Shown here in pieces: positions 43,916 to 53,103 of a stretch of DNA of 64,000 bases. A model generated the notes under the pieces. It was not told where the DNA came from. It searched no databases and saw only the letters and a program-made list of their open reading frames with translations. Made by a program: the position numbers and the translations under genes. Positions within the stretch are counted from its first letter, which is position 1. The number at the start of each line of letters is the position of its first letter. The DNA is from Agapetus fuscipes. Its lineage: Eukaryota > Arthropoda > Insecta > Trichoptera > Glossosomatidae. The stretch is from positions 6,696,001 through 6,760,000 of the forward strand of contig OX637342.1 of the NCBI GenBank assembly GCA_951799405.1, read 5' to 3'.

Positions 43916-44257
43916 CCTAACGAGAAAGCCTCCCTGACGGATATTTCGCGCTCGGCGCGTTTATTATTAAATTTAACGCTACGAAAGTCTTAAGATATAG
44001 ACAGAAATATTTTTTTATGTTGCATTCTTTTTTTACAAAGTTACGCCTCTGCTCCTTCTAGAATAATCTTTACGAGGTGTGTTATTACCTCAACCCGCCT
44101 GCATGTTCATGAGATGTTGCACAGTCTGACGGAGACAGTGTGTTAGTGTTTTAAGACAACTAACAATGGGGTAGGTTAACTAAGTTAAAAGTAACTTTCA
44201 CGAAAGTTAATAGCTACTTACCGTGGGTGTGTTATATGATGATACAAGAATATAATC
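43916..44257. other. Spacer, nothing recognised
   Basis: No coding motif or matched repeat. Confidence 0.45.
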
Positions 44258-44370
44258 TATAGTCTAAGTTACAAAGATGTGTTCACATTTAGGCCTCATA
44301 TTTGATGCATGCCCACAACAAGGTACATGTAAGTTCACGCTTAAACATGCTTACAAATATAACAACTTTT
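44258..44370 (-). mobile_element. Truncated TTAGA-tail repeat copy
   Basis: Begins AGTCTAAGTTACAAAGATG and keeps GATGCATGCCCACAACA and AAGTTCACGCTTAAACATGC. The 5' half is missing. Confidence 0.7.
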
Positions 44371-44523
44371 GGCTTTAAATCGATGATTTATTAAAGAAAT
44401 GACATTACTCAACTTAAGAAATTCACATTTCATTTTTATAGCTCAGTGCATTTTTACTATTCGTTAACTATGTAATTTGCCCCCATCGAATACTTGCCTC
44501 AGCATAAAACAATTTTTTTGTAA

Positions 44524-44733
44524 ATTTAAAAAACGAAAATACACACTGTTTGATTCTACTTCCCTTTTTTATTTGTTAAAAAAACAACCAAATATTGAGT
44601 TTTACCGGTGTCGGCCTCTTGGCCATCTTCAGATTCAGACGCCGAAACCGGTCAAACTCAATATTTGTTTGTTTTTTTAACCAATAAAAAAAGGAAGTAG
44701 AATCAAACAGTGTTTATTTTCATTTAAAAAATG
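44524..44733. repeat. Large inverted repeat with Penelope-like centre
   Basis: Arms of about 90 bp (44524-44613 and 44640-44733) are near-perfect complements, including CACTGTTTGATTCTACTTCC and CAAATATTGAGTTT. The centre on the minus strand holds CTGAAGATGGCCAAGAGGCC, a CTGAAGA block plus a GGCC/GGCC stem, then GACAC where a hammerhead would have GAAAC. Penelope-like elements often occur as inverted partial copies with such motifs. The overlapping 67-codon frame is a shadow. Confidence 0.7.
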
Positions 44734-45112
44734 AATAAAATAGAGTTCTTCAAAGTTTCCCCTGAAACATTTCATATACGTCTTTTTTGTGCTCTTCTCT
44801 GGTTTGAGCGGCCTGTAAAAGTCTGCTGGGGTGTTTTCCTTGTAAATACTCACAACAGATTAGTTGCACTCGCTCCCTATTACGAGATGCAGCGTTGAAG
44901 TCTCTGAACCAATACCAGCGACGATAACTCTAATCTCAGAGTCGCGCCAAGAAAACTTGTATTTATTGCGTGTTGTGATTTGAATTGAAATTACTTTTTA
45001 TCTTTAATCCAGCCGTAGCTTAGGGTCCAATTTCTCTGTAACTGTAACTCTGTGACTACAACCTCTATAGAGTTACTTCCATGACTTCATATCCTTGCAT
45101 ACCTCTTTTAAT
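44734..45112. other. Region downstream of the SAP-gag gene
   Basis: On the minus strand, just past the gag stop and in a different frame, the sequence reads NELKEVCKDMKSWK then stop (45065-45106), resembling a LINE C-terminus. No LTR could be found here, so the element's 3' half is missing. Confidence 0.45.
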
Positions 45113-46858
45113 TCATTCACATCCAACTTCTCTAGATGCGACGCATTTTTGTACTCTCTGGGCGGGCTGGTCATTGTTTGACCACTTTGCTCTTTGAGTT
45201 GGCCGGTGGTTATCCTTCATGCGAGCACCCGCCTCATTGTTGTTGCTGATCTTGGACTCCAGGTTGGCAATGGTGTCCTTTGCCCTGGGCACCTGCCCAG
45301 TCTCCAGCTGCTGGAGCTTAGTCCTAAGCCCCTTGTTCTGTCTCTCCAGGCTCATCACAGTCTCGTGCAACTCGTCCCTCTCGGCCTCCGCTGTTCGCCG
45401 GACCCTTTCACTGCTGGCCAAGTTCTTCGTCAGCTGCCTGTTCTCCGTCTCCATGACTTTGACCTTTCTCTCGGCATCCTGGAGCTGAACTTGCAGTTTC
45501 CTCAGCCGTTTGTTCATCTTCATGGTGGTCTCTACATCCTTGCGGTCGTCTTCCAATTTCTCCGGTCCTTGAGACTTTGGGCACCTAGCGCTCAGGTGTC
45601 CTTGCTGGCCACACGTCCAGCAGTGCGCCCCCTGTCTCGTTGGCTCAAGTTGCTGCAGCACTTTTTCTATTATTTCCTCCGTCGTCAGTGGCTTGGTTTC
45701 TTGCACTTTCATCGCGCATACTCTGACGTGGCTTCTTATCGATTGTTTGACAGCCTCAAACTCCATCGCTTTGGTCAGTGCCTCGCTCAAAGCCTTGGGA
45801 TGGGCCAGTTTTACGGCTTGTTGCGTCTCCCATTCCCGCAATCCATTTAGGAACTTGTCCACTGCCAAGCTCTCGCAGATGTCATCAGGGAACGTCGGGT
45901 AAGCGTCTCGTACCAGGCGGGCGATGTCCATCTCAAACTCCTGGAGGCTCTCGTTGGGCTTCTGCACCCTTGTGTTCAGCTGTGACTTGTACAGCTGCCC
46001 CAGGCACTTGTGGCCATAGCGCATATCCAAGCGCTGCTTCAGCTGCCCAAAGTCACCACGGTTGTCCAGGGGTATGGCCTGCAGAACCCTGAGAGCGTCT
46101 CCTCGGAGCGACAGGCTGAGAACCGAAGCCTTCTTCTGCTGGCTCCAGGCTCCCATCATGGCAGCCGTCTCAAAGAGGGTCAAATACTCCTCCCACGACG
46201 TCTTCCCGTCGAAGGTCGGAAGGTTGTGCTTCGCCAGCGAAAGGTCGTCATCCCCTCTTGTGATCCTGGTTGGAGTTGAGCATCCCTGGTCGGTCTCGTC
46301 GTGAAGGCCGCCTTTGGGGGAGATTCTGGTGGACTCCATCTGGCACTTGTCAGCCAGCTCGGCACGCAGACGGTCTTCCAGGTTTGACATCCGAGTCTCC
46401 ATTTCCCCCTTCAGGGCCGAGAGGTTGGTTGTCATCTTCTCCTCTATTTCTCCTTTCAGGGTTGTGAGACTATCCGCTATCTCCGCCTTCAGGTCTTCCC
46501 TCAGGGTCTTGGAATTGTCAGCCATTTTCTCCTCCAGGGTCCTGGCGTTGTCAGCCATCTTCTCCTCCAGGGTCTTGGCGTTGTCAGCCATCTCCGCCTT
46601 CAGGGTCTTGGCGTTGTCAGCCATCTCAGTCTTCAGTCCTGTCAGGTTACTGTTGATGCTGATATTTAGCTCGTCCAAGGCGCGGTCCCCTCCAGACGCC
46701 ATGACAAAATATGCCGGGTCTTCGCCTGACTGTTCCAAGGCCTCTATGAGGCGTGCTTGTAAGGCTGCCTTTCCTCCTGAGGTCTCCAGGTCCCTCTCCA
46801 GAAGCTCATTTTTAAGCTCAGTGACTTTGAGGTCCTTGACGTTCACTTTAGTTGCCAT
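45113..46858 (-). CDS. Gag protein with SAP domain, coiled coil and zinc knuckle
   Basis: A 581-residue protein starting at the first ATG after the 5' LTR leader. Residues 8-43 look like a SAP DNA-binding motif (LKVTELKNELLERDLETSGG). Residues 75-170 are a coiled coil built from repeats of MADNAKTLKAE/MADNARTLEEK type. Residues 212-370 resemble the retrotransposon gag capsid region (LPTFDGKTSWEEYLTLFE, LRGDALRVLQ). A CX2CX4HX4C knuckle follows at Cys413, Cys416, His421 and Cys426, then a second coiled coil (435-540). The protein would form particles and bind RNA. The gene lies in the expected place after an LTR at 47540-48012, but no pol gene follows. The intact frame contrasts with the loss of the rest of the element. 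It could be a surviving gag, a non-autonomous element, or a gag under host selection; the sequence does not decide. Confidence 0.9.
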   Translation of the reverse strand: MATKVNVKDLKVTELKNELLERDLETSGGKAALQARLIEALEQSGEDPAYFVMASGGDRALDELNISINSNLTGLKTEMADNAKTLKAEMADNAKTLEEKMADNARTLEEKMADNSKTLREDLKAEIADSLTTLKGEIEEKMTTNLSALKGEMETRMSNLEDRLRAELADKCQMESTRISPKGGLHDETDQGCSTPTRITRGDDDLSLAKHNLPTFDGKTSWEEYLTLFETAAMMGAWSQQKKASVLSLSLRGDALRVLQAIPLDNRGDFGQLKQRLDMRYGHKCLGQLYKSQLNTRVQKPNESLQEFEMDIARLVRDAYPTFPDDICESLAVDKFLNGLREWETQQAVKLAHPKALSEALTKAMEFEAVKQSIRSHVRVCAMKVQETKPLTTEEIIEKVLQQLEPTRQGAHCWTCGQQGHLSARCPKSQGPEKLEDDRKDVETTMKMNKRLRKLQVQLQDAERKVKVMETENRQLTKNLASSERVRRTAEAERDELHETVMSLERQNKGLRTKLQQLETGQVPRAKDTIANLESKISNNNEAGARMKDNHRPTQRAKWSNNDQPAQRVQKCVASREVGCE

Positions 46859-47202
46859 TTTTTTTTTTCAAAATTTACGTCAAAACAAAAATATTTTCAA
46901 ATTTATTTAATACAAGTTTTGAGTTTTATATACATAGCTGTTTTGAATACGTACTTTAGCAAAAATAATAATTTGTCTGATTACACTGATTGGTAGGTAG
47001 GTACTGTCTTTTAATATTTATTTTTAATTCACCAATATTTTTAACATAATAATGTCTGATAGTACATAATTATTTATTTCGTCTCAAGTCTTTCAAACAC
47101 ACAGGTAGGTACTTAATGTACATTCACACACTTGTAAACAAAGGATAGTTATTCAAAAACTTTTTCTCGATGAATCTGGAACGTTCTTTTGTAATATTTT
47201 TC

Positions 47203-47234
<32 letters not shown>

Positions 47235-47522
47235 TCACACACAATAATAAAAAACTATGGTCCAATTTGATGACTTTCTCAATGCGGTAAAATAGTCATT
47301 ATGTTATGTCCAGAATTATGTCCAGAATTATGTTCCATATGATGTTCCAGAATTTATAAGCAACTTGCTTTTGCGTCTTTTCTTTTAACAAAAATTTATT
47401 TAAACACTTGTTTTCACAAAAGTCAGTTCACACAAAGTTCAATTTGAATAAAGTTCATTTTAACACTATTTAATTTATTTTATTTATTTTTAGACAGAAG
47501 ATCTTAATTTTTCTTGACAATT
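46859..47522 (-). other. Leader between 5' LTR and SAP-gag
   Basis: Non-coding AT-rich leader with a 27-base poly(T) run on the plus strand at 47207-47233. Confidence 0.6.
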
Positions 47523-47537
47523 CCGCACCTGACGCCA
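47523..47537 (-). promoter_or_regulatory. Primer-binding site of the SAP-gag element
   Basis: The minus strand reads TGGCGTCAGGTGCGG two bases after the LTR end, starting with the TGG expected for tRNA CCA pairing. The primer tRNA was not identified. Confidence 0.65.
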
Positions 47538-47539
47538 AT

Positions 47540-48012
47540 TGTTACGAAATTAGGGTTCAATTGTCTTCAAATTAAAAATACACAGGTCTTCTTCAATAGT
47601 TATTTATTTTACACAGTTACAAAATTTATTTTCACACTACTTTCTCGATTATTCCATTGGTTTCGGTTCACTGATCAGATGGCTTCGATGTGTTTGTTAG
47701 TCGCTATGATACTGCCCCGCTCTGCAGGCCATTCGCACCTTTATACTCTTCAGAGCAGTATGATCCAGAACTAAAGTCGCCAGACGGTTCCAGAGTAATT
47801 ATTACTTCTCGACGCTTCACGTACTACCTAGAGATACAACCAAAATCCTACCTACAAATGTAATACAGAATTCCTATAATTATAACAAGTACCTACTTAG
47901 CCTAGAGAATTCTACACTTATACACAATTATCGATCCTACCTACCTATACCTATGAGGACTCTTATAACTATAACTACCCATACTTATTTCAATATTTAT
48001 ATTTACATAACA
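47540..48012 (-). repeat. 5' LTR of the SAP-gag element
   Basis: On the minus strand it begins TGTTATGTAAAT and ends CGTAACA, 473 bp with TG...CA-type ends, next to a primer site. No partner LTR is present in the window. Its outer end is 8 bases from the BEL element's target duplication. Confidence 0.75.
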
Positions 48013-48025
48013 GTATTATAAAGGG

Positions 48026-48610
48026 TGGAGGGGCAAGGTGTAAGTTTTGCCCCTCAGGGGGTATGTATATAAAATACAAAAAAAAACAAATGGAGAAACT
48101 GCAACGTATTCTCCAATGCGAGATTTAAAATACACAGATCTAATGCCTATGGTATTTTCTCGCTCAAACAAAAGCCAACCTTCAATAGGTGGCTTTCAAT
48201 TTTGGACGACTTCCCGTACCAAAGAAGCGAAAATCAAAGGACCGCACTCACCTCAAATTGTGCTCTGGTCCAAGATGATGCTCGTTCTCAGGATCCTGTG
48301 GGGGAGCTCTGTTCACAAACTGCCACACTTGCAAGTTATATGTAAAACAATTCCACTCACTCACAGATTTTAACGGTAAATTTCTAATCGGTCGAGAGAC
48401 ATATAAAAACGTGTCTACTTGCGAACACGACGGAAATGGAAGTCCTCAATTCTTGCTAATATCACGTTGCTCAGATGTCAAAAAAGTTGATACCGACATC
48501 TTGCGATTTTTATCCGCACTTTTTTCAGTTTGTACAGACCAACATGAAAATTCGCTTCTTAGACTAATAAATTATAAATAAAACAGATGACGCTCAATTG
48601 TGCGTCACCA
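48026..48610 (-). repeat. BEL 3' LTR
   Basis: The plus strand reads TGGAGGGGCAAGG ... GCGTCACCA. The 108-codon frame inside is shared with the other LTR and is not a gene. Confidence 0.93.
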
Positions 48611-48625
48611 TACACCCCCCTTTGC
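48611..48625 (-). promoter_or_regulatory. BEL polypurine tract
   Basis: The minus strand reads GCAAAGGGGGGTGTA immediately before the 3' LTR. Confidence 0.75.
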
Positions 48626-48957
48626 AAAGACTTAAAGTTAAAAGCTTTGCAACACAAACCAGATATTCAAAGAAACCATGTCGATTTTTACAAACAATAT
48701 TCGAGAAATGATATAAAGATATAATTACAATCAATGTTTGAAAATCTTAAACTAGAGAAGCTTAATATAATTAATATAATAAGTATGCCTACAAGTAAGC
48801 AGGTTAGACACAAAAATACTTAAGCCAATATAATAAGCTAGATTTAACATGTTCTAACAGATAAGCTTAGTAGTAAAGCATAAGATTAATTCTAAACATG
48901 GTAAAAATGTACAATGGTAGAGATCTACTAACTCAGTAGACGAAATTAAATAGTAAT
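48626..48957 (-). other. BEL 3' untranslated region
   Basis: AT-rich, non-coding, between the integrase stop and the polypurine tract. Confidence 0.6.
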
Positions 48958-50589
48958 CTATTGTGTCGGCAATGGGTAGAGTTTGACGACCGGACGTTTG
49001 TAAAAACCTTGCTCAGTCTTTACTGTGGCTACTCGAATCACGCCATCATCCCCAGGGAAAACCTTGGTGATGATTCCCAGAGGCCAGGACAAAGGAGGAG
49101 CGTCCTCTTGCCCAATCAGTACAACAGTCCCTACCTGAATTGCATTAACATCAGTTTGCCATTTTTGTCTGACCTGCAAAGTGTGCAGGTATTCTACCCT
49201 CCATCGCTTCCAGTAAGATGACACTATTTGATCCAGGAGATTTTTACGCTGAGTGAGATTAACTGGTGTGTCAGGTAGCTCAGAAGCAGGCAGATGTTTT
49301 AAGGGAGTGGACATCAAGAAATGCGCAGGAGTTATAACGTCAGGGTGAGGATCAGAACTGATGACACTTAGTGGTCTAGAATTCATGATACTCTCGATTT
49401 GAGTCAACACCGTTTGCATCTCCTCATATGTGAGCAACTGATTCCCTATCACTCGATACAGATGAGTTTTCAAACTCTTAATATTTGATTCCCATAAAGC
49501 TCCGAAGTGAGGAGCTCGAGGGGGAATCATTTTCCACTCTATTTTATACTCCTCAAGTTCTCGCTTCATTCGGACATTATGCTGCGAATTTTGTAAAAGA
49601 TTATATATCTCATCTAATTGGACACGAGCCCCAACAAAATTTGTACCGTTGTCCGAATACATAAAGGAAACTGGCCCACGACGAGAGATAAAACGCTTAA
49701 ATGCAGCTATAAAACAGGCACTTGACAGATCAGTTGCGAGCTCAATATGCACCGCCTTGGTCACGAGACAAACAAACAGGCAGATATATGCCTTTTGAGC
49801 ATGTTGTCCGCGTCGTCGCGTAAGAAGTATTCTTAAAGGCCCAGCATAATCTACCCCCGTATGCACAAATGCTTTAGCTTCTGTTATGCGGCAGGCAGGC
49901 AAGTCCGCCCTCTTTGGCGTAGGGTGCGACGGGTTCACTTGGAAGCAAATATTGCATTTACGAGTTTGTGCTCGTATAACGGTTCTGGCATCCAATATCC
50001 AAAACCTTTGTCGTATGATAGACATCAAAAGTCCTGGACCGGTATGACAGTTGGATTCGTGAAAATGTTTAATTATTAAGTTCACCACTGAGTCATGTTT
50101 CGGAAGTAAAGCTGGGTGTCTAGCTTCAAACGGTAAATCAGACCGTGAAAGCCGACCTCCAACTCGTAACGTACCTTCCTGATCCAGAAAAACCGATAAA
50201 TTACGCAGTTTTTTCGATGGTAACTTGTTATCTTTTATCAACTTAATATCGTCCGAAAAATGAACAGTTTGTATTGTCTGTATTAACTTAACCTCAGCAT
50301 GGGACATGCATTCAATAAGAGGCAACAGTGATTTAAATTTATTTATAAAGCGAAGGATGTAAACTGTAATTCGAATTAATTTATTCCACGAAGAAGTTCG
50401 TTGTGCTAAGTCATATAAAATCATAGAGTCGACATGTACTACAATGGCTGTCAGTACAGTTGCCTGTTCAGGAATTTCTAACGCATCGGACGAGGAGAAT
50501 TTTTGAATCGGCCATTCATCCGAAGGGCGTTGAAGCCACAGTGGACCATTCCACCATAAACTATGAGAAATTAATTGAGATGGTAACAT
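48958..50589 (-). CDS. BEL/Pao integrase region
   Basis: A 543-residue open stretch, the C-terminal part of the polyprotein. It begins with the tail of the Pao-type peptidase/RNase H region. An integrase zinc-binding H-H-C-C region follows (HFHESNCH ... KCNICF, around 170-215). The integrase core has the D,D,E triad: Asp in GVDYAGPL, Asp in YSDNGTNF and Glu in FGALWESNIK. The last 80 residues match the DUF5641-type domain found at the end of BEL/Pao polyproteins (VLIGQEDAPPLSWPLGII). Integrase joins the cDNA to chromosomal DNA. This segment starts after the second in-frame stop; the first Met is probably not a real start. Confidence 0.93.
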   Translation of the reverse strand: MLPSQLISHSLWWNGPLWLQRPSDEWPIQKFSSSDALEIPEQATVLTAIVVHVDSMILYDLAQRTSSWNKLIRITVYILRFINKFKSLLPLIECMSHAEVKLIQTIQTVHFSDDIKLIKDNKLPSKKLRNLSVFLDQEGTLRVGGRLSRSDLPFEARHPALLPKHDSVVNLIIKHFHESNCHTGPGLLMSIIRQRFWILDARTVIRAQTRKCNICFQVNPSHPTPKRADLPACRITEAKAFVHTGVDYAGPLRILLTRRRGQHAQKAYICLFVCLVTKAVHIELATDLSSACFIAAFKRFISRRGPVSFMYSDNGTNFVGARVQLDEIYNLLQNSQHNVRMKRELEEYKIEWKMIPPRAPHFGALWESNIKSLKTHLYRVIGNQLLTYEEMQTVLTQIESIMNSRPLSVISSDPHPDVITPAHFLMSTPLKHLPASELPDTPVNLTQRKNLLDQIVSSYWKRWRVEYLHTLQVRQKWQTDVNAIQVGTVVLIGQEDAPPLSWPLGIITKVFPGDDGVIRVATVKTEQGFYKRPVVKLYPLPTQ

Positions 50590-50739
50590 ACCACGTGAAA
50601 CACAGTCGCTTGGGTTCTCGTCCCCTGAGATGTGATAAAAGTTCTGAGGGGGTAAATTCTCCTGACACTGAGCGACTCTATTTCCTACAAAAATTGACCA
50701 ACGATGTGGAGAAGAGCAAATCCAAGCCAGCGCAATCGT

Positions 50740-53094
50740 TTAATCAGAAAAAGCATATACATCAGTTATATGAATCCGATCACGATACATCTCGATCACA
50801 AGTTTTAACATCTTTGACAATAAAACAGCAGCGCACAACTCTAAACGTGCTAATGTCGTAATCTTGGTGGGAGATACCTTAGATTTTGAGCACAACAACC
50901 TGACAGAAATATTTCCATCCATGTCAGTTGTATGTACATATATAACACAACCGTAACCATTCAGACTAGCATCACAAAAACCTACTAATAATACTTTGGT
51001 TGAGCTAGTCACACCGATGTGCCTCGGAATTTTTAAAGTAGCGAGCAACGGAAGTTCTTGTGTTATACTCGAAAAACGTCGAATTATAGCATCAGGTGGA
51101 GAGTCATCCCAACCGATATTGGCACGCCATAGCTCTTTGATGAGAAGCTTTGCAGCTAGTATAACTGGTGTGACTAAGCCCAAAACATCGAACAAACGAG
51201 CTACAACTGACAAAATAGATCGCTTCGTGCATTTTTGCTGAGAGTCATTCGAAGTAAAGAAGAAATTATCCTTAACTGGATCCCAAGACAACCCTAATAC
51301 TTTTAGAGTTACGCCTTTATCATCATCAAATTTTATGGAACCTCTATGTGAGTTAGGAAGACTATCTAATAGATAAGATGAATTGCTTGACCATTTTACC
51401 AGATCCATGCCACCATACTTGAACAAAGCTACGAGATCCTTTGCCAGAGAAACAGCCGAAGCCTCATCTGCCACAGACTGAACCAGGTCATCCATATAAA
51501 ACCTAGCTCCAGCTACTTTGGCGGCTTCCGGAAAACGTTCAGCCATGTCCGATGCCAACTGACGCACAGATCGCATGGCCAAGAAAGGACTACACTTTAA
51601 TCCAAATGGAACCCTATTAAATTGAAAGGTTCGAACTTTCTCCTTTTCAGAAAAACGAAATAATATTCTCAAATATCTGCGGTGGTCAACAAATACACCA
51701 ACCTGCAAATACATCTGCTGTACATCTGCTGTCATCGCGACAGGAAACAGTCTAAAATCTAATAAAAGGAGAAACAAATCAGCCTGTAAATTTGGCCCAG
51801 AATGTAGTACATCATTGAGTGACAACCCAGTATGCGTTTTCGCACTAGCATCTAAAACAATGCGAGGCATAGGTTTGTCTTGACGCACTACAGCGTGGTG
51901 AGGAATATAATATCCATGTTCACCAATATCTGACTCTGCCACTTCAGAGAGATATCCCTTTTGAATGTAGTCATTTATTACCGAATTATAATTCTCCTGC
52001 AGACTCGGTAACTGCTTAAACTTTCTTTCTAATAACAAGAAACGCCGAAATGCAGTATTTCGTGAGTTGCCCAAATTTTCAGGATCAGCACAAAAGGGTA
52101 GAGCAACAGAGTAACGACCTACCTCGTCTTTAGTCACAGAAGATACAAAGGAGTTTTCGCACGCTGTCTCATCTGGACTTAAGAACTTTTTCACTGGGAT
52201 TTCTTCCAACTCCCAGAACTTGTGTAATAATAAATCCGAATCCTTTACAGCCAATGCAGAAAAAGATTCGTGACAAATGTCTGCAGCTGAAACACTCTTT
52301 GGACAATCTCCCATCAATACATAGCCAAAGGACGTCAATAATGCAGGTGGCGCTTTCGACTTTGACTCTATCATTTTTCCCAAATAAATAAAAGGGAATA
52401 ATTGTGCACCCAACACAATGTCCACAACTCCAGGGACATTCCAGGATAAATCAGCCATTGAAATGTCCTTTAAATAAGTCATATCACTGTTATCAATGTA
52501 CCTAGAAGGTAACTGATCCGTGATCTGATCCACCACTAACGCGTTAATCTTGTAAGTATTTTGAGGATTGTACCTCGATTGTATTTCAAAATTGACACAT
52601 CCATGTATCGGTCGTGCAGAAAGACCGATTCCTCTAATTACTGAATTATTTAGAGGAACAATATGTAAATTCATATTTCTACAACATTCTAATGTTATCA
52701 AATGGTTTTGAGAACCATTATCAACAAGACATCTAACTATCATCTTATTTTTCTTGTAATTTGACCATGCAAAAACCTGTGCCGTAGCCAACAGCACCGT
52801 GCTCGCATTCACCCGAGCATTTGCACTTAAAGAAACCGAGGGTACACCCGACCCTTGCATATCATCACCTGAGTGCGACAGCCGATGTCCCTGCTCAGCA
52901 CCCTTGACTACTCGTCTGGCCTTATTCTCCTTGTCGTCAAAATGCAGAAGGGTATGATGTCCCTTATTACAAATTTGACAAGTTCCTGTCTCAGTACAAT
53001 GAGACCAGTGGGCAACACTCAAACAACGAACGCAACCCCGTTTTGATTTAATAAATTCATACCTTTCCTTAGGAGAATAGCTCTTAAATTTCAC
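50740..53094 (-). CDS. BEL/Pao protease-reverse transcriptase region
   Basis: A 784-residue open stretch. It opens with the family's Cys/His array (CVRCL ... CQICNKGHHTLLH, residues 21-51). An aspartic protease follows with LVDNGSQ at 123-129, where the family usually has D-S/T-G-S. The reverse transcriptase has PRIVLDASAKTHTGLSLNDV, ADVQQMYLQV, the catalytic YMDD and VPFGLKCSPF. A Peptidase_A17-type region with RNase H-like sequence ends at VYAFSD. The first codon is GTG (Val), so the true protein continues from gag; an in-frame TAA at 53104-53106 separates them. The stop at 50740-50742 is likewise in frame with the integrase part. Confidence 0.93.
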   Translation of the reverse strand: MKFKSYSPKERYEFIKSKRGCVRCLSVAHWSHCTETGTCQICNKGHHTLLHFDDKENKARRVVKGAEQGHRLSHSGDDMQGSGVPSVSLSANARVNASTVLLATAQVFAWSNYKKNKMIVRCLVDNGSQNHLITLECCRNMNLHIVPLNNSVIRGIGLSARPIHGCVNFEIQSRYNPQNTYKINALVVDQITDQLPSRYIDNSDMTYLKDISMADLSWNVPGVVDIVLGAQLFPFIYLGKMIESKSKAPPALLTSFGYVLMGDCPKSVSAADICHESFSALAVKDSDLLLHKFWELEEIPVKKFLSPDETACENSFVSSVTKDEVGRYSVALPFCADPENLGNSRNTAFRRFLLLERKFKQLPSLQENYNSVINDYIQKGYLSEVAESDIGEHGYYIPHHAVVRQDKPMPRIVLDASAKTHTGLSLNDVLHSGPNLQADLFLLLLDFRLFPVAMTADVQQMYLQVGVFVDHRRYLRILFRFSEKEKVRTFQFNRVPFGLKCSPFLAMRSVRQLASDMAERFPEAAKVAGARFYMDDLVQSVADEASAVSLAKDLVALFKYGGMDLVKWSSNSSYLLDSLPNSHRGSIKFDDDKGVTLKVLGLSWDPVKDNFFFTSNDSQQKCTKRSILSVVARLFDVLGLVTPVILAAKLLIKELWRANIGWDDSPPDAIIRRFSSITQELPLLATLKIPRHIGVTSSTKVLLVGFCDASLNGYGCVIYVHTTDMDGNISVRLLCSKSKVSPTKITTLARLELCAAVLLSKMLKLVIEMYRDRIHITDVYAFSD

Positions 53095-53103
53095 ACATTT
53101 ATG

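Noticed and set aside
45194..46910. Several plus-strand frames of 60-218 codons
   Set aside because: They are antisense shadows of the SAP-gag gene, produced by its GC-rich codon use.
48047..48373. 108-codon frame, repeated at 54607-55065
   Set aside because: It lies in the BEL LTRs, on the antisense strand of the element, which explains its exact repetition.
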